In this document: piece after piece, positions 28,301-35,987 of the stretch
Layout of the letters: every line of letters starts with the position of its first letter
Numbering within the stretch: position 1 is the first letter of the stretch
Source of the DNA: Triatoma infestans
Lineage: Eukaryota > Arthropoda > Insecta > Hemiptera > Reduviidae
DNA: 64,000 bases
Reading direction: 5' to 3'
NCBI GenBank assembly: GCA_011037195.1
Contig: JAAEAF010000355.1
Span: 248,001 to 312,000 of the forward strand
Position numbers and translations under genes: made by a program
Notes under the pieces: generated by a model
What the model was told of the DNA's origin: nothing
The model's input: only the letters and a program-made list of their open reading frames with translations
Database searches by the model: none

Positions 28301-31300
28301 GTTTCTTTAAATTTTTAAAATTTTTCTTATTTTTATTTTATTTTATTTTTACCTCGCGATCAAAGAGAGTGGGATCATCAGGCGTGCTTGGTAATGGGCA
28401 TCCTGTGTAAAGCTCTTCATCGGCTAATTCACTTGAATCGTCTGCTTCCAAGAAGTCCTATAAGGTCAAAATCAGGTTCACAAAAACGATAGTCTATGGG
28501 TTTTTTGTGTTTTTTTTTCTTTAAATTACAGATTGTGAAAATTGTTTTTCTATTCGTATTGTAAAGTGTAAAAGAAGAATAATTTCATGATTCATTCAAA
28601 TATTTTTTGTATTAATGGAGAAGTTTATACTATTTAAAATATAATAATAATCTGGCTAACTGAAGGAATTCTTATCTATAGTTTTTAAAATATAGGAAAT
28701 TCTATATGTGTATATATATACAGGGTGCGTCAAAAAAATGTACCTAACAATGCTTGCTGACTCCATATTCCCTGCCATTCGTGCATTAAACGGTAATGTT
28801 GAGTTTTATTTCCAACAAGATGGCGCCCCGCCGCACTATCATAGGGACGTACGAGCATACCTGGATCACAATGTGCCAGGCCAGTGGATAGGACGCAGGG
28901 GACCAATCGAGTTTCCTGCACGCTCTCCAGACCTCACGCCGCTGGATTTCTTCTTATGGGGCACAGTTAAAGATGAGGTGTACAAACGTAAACCACGTAA
29001 CCTGGACACACTGTGGAATGAGATTCAGGCGGTGTGCGCAGAAATCTCACTGGACACTTTGGTACGATGTACGGAATCAGTGTTGACTCGTACTCAGCAA
29101 TATATTGATGCTGAAGGCCACCAGTTTGAACGTTACTCACATTAATCACATTTATTTTTCCAATTGCACATTAAGCTTTCCATGCCCAGAAATTTAGCAT
29201 TGTAGAACGGGAAATAAATTGTCTATGACAGTTCAAAGTGTGTATACATTTTTTTGACGCACCCATTATATATATATCAATTATTGGAAAAATGAATTTT
29301 AATTCTGCTAACCTTAAAACAGCAAAACAAAATGTAGTATTTCCAACTTGAAATTCATAGATTTGTTTTTTCTTACCCAAAGAAATAACAATTTGAAAAA
29401 CTCACTTTTTAATCAATATTTAAACCCAAAAACAGGAAGTTACGTAATTTGTTATTCTCAAAAGTTTCCAAACTTAGACATTAATTTATAATGAATATTC
29501 TTTCTTTTCCTCAAACGTTATAAGAATTTCAATATATTTATTAAAAAAAATTAAAATTGTCACATCCGTTGCCATGAATATTAAATAAACCAAGATCTCA
29601 GAGTAAGAAATGTAGACTTTTGTTTTTCATAGTTCATAATTTATTCCTTGGTGGTACAAATCTCAGTAAAATACTGATATTATACGACAAAAATATTACA
29701 AAAGAAAACTAAATTATACACATACAAAAAAAAATAAAATATACGAATATAAATTTTTTTTAAGTACAATAATAAGATTTTGTAACGATTCTTGGACTTA
29801 TAGAAAAAAGTGGAGCAGGCAATACAAAAAACAAGTGAATGTAATAAACAGGAGTTTGATCAACGGGGGCGGTAGGGTATTGCGCCTTTAAGCATTATTA
29901 TGATTTAGATATAAATCAGTCTTTTATAATTTTGTGCAAAATACATATACTTTAGAGTAAAATTTTAAAGTTATGATTAAACTAGATGGAATCATGGCAT
30001 TTTTTTTTTGCCTTAGAAAACAAAAAAGTTGATATTAGGTACATATAATATTTTACAAGAGAAAAAAAGTCTATAACAATATAAATTAAGAAGTAGATGA
30101 TCCCTCATTTATTTTATATAAAATAATAATCTATCGCAAGTTACCATTAAAACACAAATAATTAAAATATTCGTCATACTTGGATTTGAAAATGAAACGA
30201 GGAAAAACCGAGAAGCCGATAAGCTGCTTTCATATTCCTATCATCGCTCTGATTTAAACATTAGAAAATAACGAAAAAAAAAAGCAACTATTATAGAATG
30301 AGACTTTTTTAAAAGCTGAAAATAAGATACGAGCGAATACAAAAAATTAGCCACGCATAATTTTACTTTATTATTGATATGTAGTTTGTTTAAAGACAAC
30401 AAACTATTAAATATTTATATACAATAAATTAAAATCATTTTTAGAAGGAAAACCTTGATAAGCTCTTATTTTCTGAGATTTAAACCTTGATTATTTGATA
30501 TATTATGCATATGACTACAAAACAACACTGAAAATAAATACACATGTGCTGCAAACTCACTGTAAAATAATTGTGAACTAGTGTATTGAGAGATAAGACA
30601 AGATAGATTTTGTGAAAAATGTTTAGGATGTTTACAAAATTTATCCTCAGAGATGACAATTTAAAATAACAATAATATGAATAATAATAGGAATCGCTGA
30701 AGGGCGCCAGCTTAGCAAGAATAAATTGTGGTGGCCATTCTACTCTATTTTTTTTTTAATTTTAATAATAATAAACAATTTGACCTTAAATATACTGAGC
30801 ATAAACAAACAAACTATAACATATAAATAAATCCTAATAAAAATAATAATGAAAATTTTTAAAAAACCCATAATTGATCTGCTAATGTATAACATACACG
30901 AATTATTATATAACTTATGGGCACAATAAGTTGTATATTTGTGATAATCGGATTAACAACTGTTAAAAAAATAAAAATAAATAAATAATAAACGTAGAAG
31001 GTATCACATACATATCGCTGTTATTCAAGGAGAACTCAACAAATAATCACAAACAAATTTTTTAAAGGGTTCACAGGAAAATATAATAATTTACATGCAA
31101 CTTTTTTTTTCTTTCCTTTTTTTTTGAATGTCAAATATATTAAAATAATCAGTTCTCTTTCTTCCTAACATTACAATTCCTATTATATTATTTTTTTTTA
31201 GGAGAGGGAGATTTTGAAAGTAAATACTATAAGAAATGATAAAAAAAATAACTGTTTTTCTAGATAACGGATAATTAAATTATAGATTATGAACTTACGA

Positions 31301-34300
31301 TTACAGAAAGCCCCCCCCCCCCATTACAGCAATTCTAAAAATGTTTCGTTTGTACTAATTTAGGACGATGAATGAATAACATATTTGAAAAAAAATTCAC
31401 ATTATTCATTGTTAATAAGAATTTCAAACATTATTATTCACTAGTCTATTATACAGGTCTATTAACTGAACTAATGAATCCATTAATAATTGAAATATTT
31501 GCACTATTACGAGCTTCCATTTAGTGAATGAATTATAACCATACCGCGCGAATTGTAAATCCAAATCAATTTTAAAAAGATTCATTATAAATAACTCTAT
31601 TAGTCAGGTGTAAATAATAGTGATAATCAAAGTTAACTTATTATTACTTTTTTTTGCTTTAATAATCGACTGAATAAGAAAATTATTACAATAATATTCC
31701 CTTATAGCAACATTCTTCATTTTGCAAAACATTCATTTTGTTGTTTCCTACATAAATATTTCGAAATATATTATTTTAAAAATGACGTATAGGGTTGGTG
31801 CAAAAATAATGCAGGTTTTTATATGCCAAAAAAAAAATTATTATAATTTGTATAAAACTAAGATTATTTATTCAAAATATGTTCCATCATTATCAACACA
31901 TAGTTGCCAACGTGTCAGAAGCATTTTTATTCCAGTTTCTAAAAAATCTTTATTTAAACTCTCAATAAACTCGCGGAAGGCATTTTCGGTTTCACTTCGG
32001 TCCCTAAAATTTTTTCCTCTTAAGAAGTTGTCCAAATGTCTAAATAAGTGGAAGTCCGTCGGCGAGAGATCGGGGGAGTATGGAGGGTGCGGAAGTGTTT
32101 CATATTTCAATTCCTGAAGTTTCCTGAGAGTTGGCATTGCGATATGTGGCCTGGCGTTATCGTGAAGAAGAATTGGTCCTTTCCGATTCACCAATGCTGG
32201 ACAAAGATTTTGCAATTTCCTATGCATTTTGTCAATTTCTTGACAATATGTTTCAGCCGTGATTGTTTCGCCAGTATTTAGGAAGCTGTAATGAATAACA
32301 CCTGCAGTAGACCACCACACTGTCACCATTACTTTTTTCGGGTGCAGGCTTGGTTTCGCGAAATGTTTTGGTGCTTCATCCTTGTCCAGCCACTGGCCTG
32401 ACCGTCTCCTGTTGTCGTATTGGATCCATTTTTCATCACATGTCACGATTCGATTAAGAAATGGTTCATTTTGGTAGCGCAACAGAAGAGAATTGCAAAT
32501 TTCAAAACGCCGATGTTTTTGGCTCTGGGTCAATTCGTGAGGTACCCACGTGTCGAGCTTTTTAACTTTACCAATTTGTTCGAGATGGCGAACGACTGTT
32601 GAGTGGTCAACACTAACTTCTCTCGCAAAGTCCCGAGAGGTTTTACTTCCACCAATGCCCTAAGATGGTCGTGATCAACAACAGAGGGCCTACCGCGACC
32701 TTCCTTGTCTTCGAGATCAAAATCTCCAACACGAAATTTTTGGAACCATCGCTGCACTGTAAATTCACTGATGCTTCCTTCACCCCAAACAACATTGATG
32801 TTACGCGCAGTTTGAGCCGCACTTCGACCAAGTTTGAATTCGTAAAAATAAATTTGACGAAAATCTTGTTTTGACATGGTGAATATCGGAGGTCTTAACT
32901 CATACAAAATGGAACACAAACTAAACTGATATTTGAGGAAAAAAAACATTAATAAACATTGTTTATAATCCATTACCTAGACTGGAGGATTACCTTTGTT
33001 TACTTGGCAAGCAGAAGTAAACAAAAGATGAAAGTTCAAAAACCTGCATTATTTTTGCACCAACCCAATATTATATGCTTTTCTATATAAGGCACTAATT
33101 TATTGTCATAGTGGAAAACGTGCTTAGGTGTAATGTAGCAAATTCAAACTTATGCACGATACCTAAAAAATCATCGCTTTTACTTTTTACTATTTTAGTC
33201 ATTCTTTACTTTTTAAATCATTAAGCTGAAATTAAAATTTGGATTTTGATTTTTTGAAGTTAATATTTATGATTAAATTATATAAATAACTAAATGGATT
33301 TTGTGAATTTACGGCTTTAAATTAATATCACGACACACTTTCTTGTATGATCAAAGATTAAGGTTTCTCTTTTTTACAAAATATGTTTTCAACTTTTATA
33401 ATAGGATTTATAAATATATTGGTAGCAAAGTTTCATTTAGTGCATGAATTTATTTAATATCTCTATAAATATGAATTGAAACTATTTTTATTTTGGGATT
33501 TAAAAACTAAATATGTAAGGAAGAAGGAATTTAGTTCAAACAATGAGCACTTTAAAGCATGTTTTTAACTCTGCGATTGAGATCTTATACAACCACTTAT
33601 ACACAATTTTCAATTACAGAAACTTTATCGGTTATAATATTAACAGTTTTACCTTAATAAAACGAAAAAACAATGTAGCTGTAATATTTCAACTAATGCA
33701 TCTTGTTGAACATAAATGACAACTGACTCCATGTGATTCCATGAAAATTGCAAATAACAAAATAACAATAATGATAGATCCTAAATTGTTAACAAAAGCG
33801 GGTCAAAGCTGAAGAGAAATTTTTTAGGCGATATTATTAATTTTTAGAGAAGGGGTCAATAATTCTGTAATAATTATGTATGGAAGGGATGATTACAAGT
33901 GTAACTAATTGTTGAACTGTTTATGTAACTTAATAAGCCTCTAATTTTCAAAAATTACATAAAATTCTACAAATACATTTAATCAAAAAAACAATATCAT
34001 CGCTCGATAATACCTGACGCAATTGAATGTTTAAATTCAATGTTCAGTTCAATAATAAAAATAATCAATTAACTTATATTCAGGTTGAATGCTTTAGAAC
34101 GCCTAAATTAAATTTATGATACCGTGATTATTCTATAAATAAATCACTACGCAGTTTGTACATGCATTTATACTTTCAAAAGTATCCAACTTTTCAATTA
34201 TAAATTTTGCTTAAATAAATTAAAAAATAATTAGAAATTTTAATTTTACCTTGACTTCATCCAACCCAGGTAAATCTTCATTAAGAATTCCATCCCAAAT

Positions 34301-34384
34301 TGGTCGCCTTTTTCTTAAACCTCTTAATGGATAGGTTGCATCAGCTTCGTCGAAAGAATCACTAGCATCCTCAAAATCGCTCAT
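2223..34384 (-). CDS. AdipoR: Adiponectin receptor (PAQR family), partial: first three coding exons
   Basis: Three exons, 34250-34384, 28353-28457 and 2223-2490, join in frame into the first 169 residues of an adiponectin-receptor protein, plus one base of the next codon. Family knowledge: these are seven-helix membrane proteins with a cytoplasmic N-terminus and a zinc-dependent ceramidase-like core, acting in lipid and glucose homeostasis. Seen: an acidic N-terminal region, then a GCPLPSTP motif and a block matching the insect and human receptors (LPHWLQDNDYL, GHRPPLPSF, FKSIFRIHTETGNIWTHLL), which directly precedes the first helix. All internal borders are GT-AG. The transmembrane exons (roughly 200 or more residues) are not in the window and should lie left of base 1. 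An acceptor just before the ATG implies an upstream non-coding exon, which I could not place. Introns are 5,892 and 25,862 bases and rich in transposons. Identification is near certain; the gene is incomplete because the window cuts it. Confidence 0.93.
2491..5084. other. Intronic sequence without recognised features
   Basis: Left end of the large AdipoR intron. It is AT-rich. A polypyrimidine tract and AG near 2935 resemble a plus-strand splice acceptor, but no coherent protein follows. The open frame at 3853-4122 matches nothing I know. Confidence 0.35.
5085..5410 (+). repeat. M-repeat 3' end followed by a second 5' end
   Basis: The right-end block (GATGGATGTTCCCGAAATC through CACGATCGCAATACTTCC) ends at GTAAGAGAAAGT (5297-5308). 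After a 30-base spacer containing the leader AAAAATCTGAAGTGAAA, the left end ACTTTCTCTTAC starts (5339-5350). The two ends form a perfect 12-bp inverted repeat, so two elements meet here or the ends fold back. Confidence 0.65.
5411..6828. other. Intronic sequence without recognised features
   Basis: AT-rich. The part at about 5510-5900 is less AT-rich than its surroundings but has no open frame or repeat that I recognise. Confidence 0.3.
6829..7021 (-). repeat. SINE-like unit with tRNA-type B box, copy 1
   Basis: Read on the minus strand, it has a Pol III B-box-like GGTTCGAGTCC near 7003-7018, then a body containing CTAGGAGCC, CAGTGTTGTC, TAACGAGAGAACA and GAGAAGGC, and ends in an A-tract (the T-run at about 6829-6840 on plus). 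Two more copies of the body are at 26.8 and 63.5 kb. I could not find a convincing A box, so the tRNA-derived head is tentative. Confidence 0.5.
7140..7520 (-). repeat. M-repeat fragment, reverse orientation
   Basis: The reverse complement carries module landmarks: the boundary near 7340, a GAGAATTTT-like segment, CAAATAAAAGTGATAGGC and AAAATTGTTGGAGCC. It has no termini. Confidence 0.55.
8130..8810 (-). repeat. M-repeat fragment, reverse orientation
   Basis: The reverse complement contains ACTTCCGGTTGAAGAG (about 8345 region), GTTTCAAATGAAAGTTG, TGTATGTATAGTTGATATA and the CA-rich segment (read as TGTGTGTCCGTGTG on plus at 8197). Open frames at 8160-8522 are repeat-derived and not genes. 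Confidence 0.6.
8811..10379. other. Intronic sequence without recognised features
   Basis: AT-rich DNA with no coding, RNA or repeat signature that I can support. A T-run lies near 9267-9280. Confidence 0.3.
10380..10830 (+). repeat. M-repeat fragments (two partial modules)
   Basis: Two partial modules. Landmarks are TTTCCGAGAAAAATATTTCAA, AAAGTGAAACGTTTCTC and CCGTTTTTGAGAAAATTCG in the first. The second (10690-10800) has AAAAATGTTTCAAATAGAAG and GTGTGTAAATAGTTTAGG. No termini are present. Confidence 0.5.
10937..11452 (+). pseudogene. LINE 3' fragment: RNase H end and C-terminus with poly(A)
   Basis: The fragment starts in a retroelement RNase H motif (WIPRYCGITGN, then a QLAKLGS block). 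It continues after frame changes into a C-terminal block (RFRLATAHDY, HLHRIGRL, and a degenerate Cys/His knuckle of the LC..G...H..C type), and ends in a 10-base A-tract (11442-11451). The 5' portion is missing. This is the 3' end of a LINE of the Jockey/I/R1 group with an RNase H domain, inserted in the AdipoR intron. Confidence 0.7.
11480..11665 (+). repeat. M-repeat right-end fragment
   Basis: Landmarks are TATATCCGGTTGATGGACTG, GTAAGTACCTAAACC, a CACACACAAAC tract and GACCTCAAAACATGTATTTC. The terminal block is missing. Confidence 0.55.
11666..12877. other. Intronic sequence without recognised features
   Basis: No coherent open frame or repeat landmark seen. Confidence 0.3.
12890..14182 (+). 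mobile_element. 5'-truncated Jockey-like LINE with reverse transcriptase remnant
   Basis: Starts inside the reverse transcriptase: ASYRPISLLPILGKILEKIL (12930s), QFGFRSGH, FLDISKAFD, the AGVPQSA block, the catalytic YADD box (13373-13384), ESWLTKYRIKINPNKS and YFGMFLDKRLTW. It then has a C-terminal thumb region and an AATAAA poly(A) signal (about 14163) with an A-tract. Several frameshifts and one early stop make it dead. The flanks carry near-identical 12-base sequences, AATATTATACAA (12878-12889) and AATATTGTACAA (14183-14194), a plausible aged target-site duplication. The copy lies in the AdipoR intron, antisense to the gene. Confidence 0.85.
14225..14990. repeat. M-repeat fragments in opposite orientations
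   Basis: At 14225-14520 a plus-strand module (AAATATTTCAAATAAAAGTG, CGCACTTCCGGTTAGTG). At 14540-14990 reverse-oriented pieces (ACACAAAGGTTTCGGGC, CGGAAGTGCTGCTTTACTG). The arrangement is head-to-head. Confidence 0.55.
15053..15290 (+). repeat. Short tandem duplications
   Basis: A 28-bp unit is repeated twice perfectly (15053-15080 and 15081-15108; contains CCTAGG and a TAGATG/CATCTA inverted repeat). It is followed by two diverged copies of an ACATAGT..AGACAGATTAGTAA unit of about 80 bp, rich in AATTATTAATTATTGAT. Confidence 0.8.
15740..16020 (+). repeat. M-repeat module fragment
   Basis: Landmarks are GTTCCAAATAAAAGTGAAAG, a TTTACACATGG segment and CATATTTCCGGTCAAATAA. There are no termini. 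Confidence 0.5.
16021..18669. other. AT-rich intronic sequence without recognised genes
   Basis: Includes a long G-run near 16248-16260 and many AT tracts. The segment at 17930-18130 is less AT-rich but has no recognisable content. A short open frame at 18223-18477 matches nothing that I know. Confidence 0.3.
18670..19640 (+). pseudogene. Highly decayed RTE-like LINE reverse transcriptase
   Basis: Translation in shifting frames gives an NAFERVK motif (RT motif near 18720), VIRQGC and a LFVILLD segment (18880s), AFGDDLVLLAMND in place of the usual (A/Y)ADD box (about 19020), a KTKIV segment and a C-terminal ISDLTL region. The order and spacing match RTE-type reverse transcriptases. It has many stops and frameshifts; FGDD replaces YADD. 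Neither end is visible. Confidence 0.6.
19910..20835 (+). repeat. M-repeat copies in tandem
   Basis: Modules (GATAAAATCGTTGAAGCC at about 20035), a CACATACACAC right-end segment (20235) and a junction AAAAATCTGGTGACTAAAAC, CAACTTTCTCTTACAC (about 20469-20512). A second element body follows (TGAATTTTTTCAGAAAAATG, AAATAAAAGTGATAGG). Two diverged elements abut. Confidence 0.6.
21268..22203 (+). mobile_element. Internally deleted mariner (DD34D) with intact inverted repeats
   Basis: A 936-bp element flanked by TA on both sides. The terminal inverted repeats are about 30 bp: both begin CGAGGCATGTCCA and read on to GTACTGA, with a few mismatches. It sits inside an M-repeat. Intact mariners are about 1.3 kb; the missing part is the N-terminal DNA-binding region of the transposase. 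Confidence 0.85.
21436..22104 (+). pseudogene. Mariner transposase, N-terminally deleted and frameshifted
   Basis: The catalytic half of a Tc1/mariner transposase: ITGDETWVAH (first Asp), a QWRHTSSPSAKKFK segment, the second Asp in LHDNARPHT, the third in HSPDLAPSDYYLF (34 residues between them, so DD34D) and an NGDYVEK tail with TAG at 22102-22104. There is a frameshift near 21805, just before the second Asp, and another near 22020. The helix-turn-helix half is absent. Not functional. Confidence 0.85.
22425..23165 (+). repeat. M-repeat copy, two modules plus right end
   Basis: Landmarks are AATCATACTTCCGGTCAGACC (22618), ACATTTAATTCTAATAATT, GGACACTTAATGGAGAGCAT, a GTGGTAGAGATAATTTGAC segment, CACATACACACGC (23022) and GTATATTTCCGGTGAAAA. 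The right end is diverged (CCTCTCGAAAGTAATAACC). Confidence 0.7.
23540..24065 (+). repeat. Two M-repeat right-end blocks in tandem
   Basis: First block at 23540-23795 (GCACTTCCGGTTGATGG, ACACACACACAAACAC, AGGAGAAAGTAAAA). Second, more diverged block at about 23850-24056, ending GCAGTAAGAAAAAGTAAT. Only right halves are present. Confidence 0.6.
24225..24278 (-). repeat. 54-base poly(T) run, a poly(A) tail on the minus strand
   Basis: An uninterrupted run of 54 T. On the minus strand it follows a non-repetitive segment (about 24279-24410) that reads like a transcript end, so it may be the tail of a recent retroposed copy. It could also be a homopolymer expansion. I see no convincing target-site duplication. 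Confidence 0.6.
24465..25480 (+). repeat. M-repeat, complete copy
   Basis: The leader AATCTGGTATGAAAC precedes the left end ACTTTCTCTTACTCC (24516-24530). Three module starts follow: CACTTCCGGTTAAC (about 24622), CATTTCCGGTCATC (24913) and TACTTCCGGTTGACG (25187), giving periods of about 275-290 bp. Then come CT and CA microsatellites, GATATCGAAAATTTGACACG and the right end AGGAGTAAGAGAATGT. Only tiny open frames are present. A TAAGAGAAAGT directly before the leader forms a hairpin with the left end. Confidence 0.8.
25310..25350 (+). repeat. CT/CA microsatellite
   Basis: A (CT)n run followed by a (CA)n run inside the right-end block of an M-repeat. The same place is CA-rich in other copies. 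Confidence 0.85.
25739..25944. mobile_element. 206-bp foldback MITE-like palindrome
   Basis: An almost perfect inverted repeat. Arms of about 90 bp begin AGCGGCCTCTA and run through CGGTCAATATTATTGTC and AACCAATCACAA, with about two dozen unpaired bases at the centre. The arms themselves contain a smaller palindrome (CAATATCAGTATTGAC). It has no coding capacity. Near-identical arms suggest recent origin or arm correction. Confidence 0.9.
25945..26789. other. AT-rich intronic sequence without recognised features
   Basis: Several poly(A) tracts; nothing I can name. Confidence 0.3.
26790..26945 (+). repeat. SINE-like unit, copy 2 (opposite orientation to copies 1 and 3)
   Basis: On plus: GAGTGTTGTC, CTGTAACGAGAGAACC, GCAGGCTGGCAGAGCACTG and GAGAAGGCACC, matching the minus-strand reading of the 6.9 kb unit. 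It carries a small internal expansion (TCATAGTTTCTC) relative to copy 1. A tail of low-AT sequence follows to about 27060. Confidence 0.5.
26946..28352. other. AT-rich intron, with ATG/ATA microsatellite
   Basis: Contains an (ATG/ATA)n microsatellite at about 27443-27480. No coding signal is visible before AdipoR exon 2. Confidence 0.35.
28353..28457 (-). CDS. AdipoR: AdipoR coding exon 2
   Basis: The 105-base phase 0-0 exon encodes 35 residues. The acceptor is TTATAG|GAC and the donor is GCGAG|GTAAAA. It contains an acidic stretch followed by GCPLPSTPDD, the same motif that precedes the TEVL segment in Drosophila AdipoR, which fixes its order before the 2.2-2.5 kb exon. It is too short to be noticed as an open reading frame by length. 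It lies about 260 bases from a DD41D mariner-type element in the adjacent intron. Confidence 0.92.
28721..29266 (+). mobile_element. Internally deleted mariner-like element, DD41D type
   Basis: About 546 bp flanked by TA. A 20-bp perfect terminal inverted repeat GGGTGCGTCAAAAAAATGTA is present at both ends. The internal sequence begins at the catalytic half of the transposase directly after the left repeat, so a deletion removed everything in between. It lies in the first AdipoR intron, 263 bases upstream of exon 2. Confidence 0.85.
28739..29145 (+). pseudogene. DD41D mariner-type transposase, C-terminal half
   Basis: The open frame of about 135 codons contains FQQDGAPPHYH (second catalytic Asp) and ARSPDLTPLDFFLWG (third Asp), followed by a VKDEVYKRKP segment. 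I count 41 residues between the two Asp, the spacing of the DD41D (rosa-type) mariners rather than classic DD34D. The first catalytic Asp and the DNA-binding half are missing, so it cannot be active, but the remaining frame has no stop or frameshift. Confidence 0.8.
29267..31790. other. AT-rich intronic sequence without recognised features
   Basis: Very AT-rich, with a C-run near 31310-31322. No supported gene or repeat. Confidence 0.3.
31791..33068 (-). mobile_element. Near-complete mariner (DD34D, cecropia-type)
   Basis: A 1278-bp element, the normal size for mariner, flanked by TA. The terminal inverted repeats match over about 28 bp: GGGTTGGTGCAAAAATAATG then CAGGTTTTT. Both the termini and the transposase resemble those of the mammalian Hsmar1 (SETMAR) lineage, the cecropia subfamily. 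It lies in the first AdipoR intron, same strand as the gene. Confidence 0.92.
31868..32877 (-). pseudogene. Mariner transposase with a single frameshift
   Basis: It starts at ATG 32877 (MSKQDFRQIYFYEFKLG). The N-terminal helix-turn-helix pair is present (ARNIN, RWFQKFRVGD, GRGRPS). Near 32630-32646 the frame shifts by one base, and the WVPHEL linker is read in the new frame. The catalytic domain is then uninterrupted: VTCDEKWIQYDN (first Asp), LLHDNARPH (second), PPYSPDLSPTDFHLF (third, DD34D), ending VDNDGTYFE and a stop at 31868. The total would be about 336 residues, full family length. All three catalytic Asp are kept. Apart from the one shift I see no other damage, which suggests a young copy. 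Confidence 0.9.
33069..34249. other. AT-rich intronic sequence without recognised features
   Basis: Right part of the first AdipoR intron. No coding or repeat signature that I can support. Confidence 0.3.
34250..34384 (-). CDS. AdipoR: AdipoR coding exon 1 with start codon
   Basis: The exon has 135 coding bases (45 codons) beginning at the ATG at 34384. The protein starts MSDFEDASDSFDEAD and continues through a basic RGLRKRRPIW patch, an acidic-then-basic N-terminus typical of a cytoplasmic tail. The donor is GTCAAG|GTAAAA. An acceptor (TTTTATAG|TTTACGG) places the exon's 5' edge at 34396, so only 12 bases of 5' UTR are in this exon and a separate leader exon is expected. The phase 0 junction with the 28.4 kb exon keeps the frame. 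The start is inferred from this being the only ATG in the exon upstream of the conserved reading frame. Confidence 0.87.
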
Positions 34385-34396
34385 TTTACCCGTAAA

Positions 34397-35360
34397 CTAT
34401 AAAATAAATAGCATTGTTTATAAAAAAAAATAAAAGAAAGCTACCGATGGGTAGCTAGGGGTCATTAATAAAAAATATAATTTCCATAAGACAGCAGTTT
34501 TGTAAAATTCCAAGTGAAACAGAAGCCCTGAACATTACTTCAACCTTCACCTACAAATAAGGTCATTTCTATGAAATATACGTTACTAGGTAAATAGTTT
34601 AGCCTATATTAATAACAAACTAAAATAAAACGGCACCTAATCCTTTTATTTTATCGAAGAAAGGTCTTGATATAAAGGATTCTATTAGGCTTGCACTCTA
34701 GAGGAGAAACGAATACTAAACTTTTCTCTCAGTATGATTTCAAAATAAACATTAAGAAAGATTTGTACTATTTTTTTTCTATAGCGAATACTTCATCTTT
34801 AGTAATTTGAAAACTAACAAATTCAAATGTTTTCAGCCCCGGTGTTAAACTTCTAAAATTGTACTTGTGAAATGAATTTTACAAAATAATTAACATAAAA
34901 ATTAATATTCCTTAACCATTGGTACTTTTATTTACAACCTCAGTTTACCTGGATTCAAATAGCAGTTATGGAATTATCAAAAGCAAAAGAATCAGAGGAC
35001 AATCTATGTGATAATAAATCGGTGACTAAATTCTTTATTCTTTAAAGAGCACTCTATTCTTTATATGTACTTTAAAGTGACTCTCATAAAATTCTGAAAG
35101 ATCGAATAGAAAATAATGATTGTTAATTCAGTTGATAAAATCTCTTCAAATAATCTTGTACTTTGCTGATTTCTTTAATTATAATCTGTACAATAAGGTA
35201 AACATGAGATAACAAATTATTCTCATATTAATCATTTCGGTCTATTCATAAATTTCTTTATATACTTTTATCTTTCGTTTTTCTTCCCTTAGAGATTTAT
35301 ACAAATTCCCTTAGACTGCAGTTTACAGTATGGTTTTCAACTATGTACTATTATAATAGC
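34397..35360. other. Upstream of AdipoR coding exon 1
   Basis: AT-rich. The AdipoR leader exon and promoter should lie here or further right, but no core promoter or donor site stands out. Confidence 0.3.
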
Positions 35361-35493
35361 AAAAAAATCTGATGTGAAACATTCACACAACTTTCTCTTA
35401 CTCCAGTTTTCAAAATTGTAATTGACAAAATTTATAGTTAGTATACCAAATTTAATGGAATTCATTGAAAACTGAAAAAACTGTTCAGTAAAA
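35361..35493 (+). repeat. M-repeat left end running into the assembly gap
   Basis: Leader AAAAAAATCTGATGTGAAAC, left end ACTTTCTCTTACTCC and the first 90 bases of the body, nearly identical to the copy at 46.75 kb. The sequence then breaks into N. Confidence 0.8.
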
Positions 35494-35973
35494 NNNNNNN
35501 NNNNNNNNNNNNNNNNNNNNNNNNNNNNNNNNNNNNNNNNNNNNNNNNNNNNNNNNNNNNNNNNNNNNNNNNNNNNNNNNNNNNNNNNNNNNNNNNNNNN
35601 NNNNNNNNNNNNNNNNNNNNNNNNNNNNNNNNNNNNNNNNNNNNNNNNNNNNNNNNNNNNNNNNNNNNNNNNNNNNNNNNNNNNNNNNNNNNNNNNNNNN
35701 NNNNNNNNNNNNNNNNNNNNNNNNNNNNNNNNNNNNNNNNNNNNNNNNNNNNNNNNNNNNNNNNNNNNNNNNNNNNNNNNNNNNNNNNNNNNNNNNNNNN
35801 NNNNNNNNNNNNNNNNNNNNNNNNNNNNNNNNNNNNNNNNNNNNNNNNNNNNNNNNNNNNNNNNNNNNNNNNNNNNNNNNNNNNNNNNNNNNNNNNNNNN
35901 NNNNNNNNNNNNNNNNNNNNNNNNNNNNNNNNNNNNNNNNNNNNNNNNNNNNNNNNNNNNNNNNNNNNNNNNN
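35494..35973. other. Assembly gap (480 N)
   Basis: An N run. It is flanked by the same 14 bases, TAATAGCAAAAAAA (35354-35367 and 35974-35987). The rest of an M-repeat probably fills the gap. Confidence 0.95.
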
Positions 35974-35987
35974 TAATAGCAAAAAAA

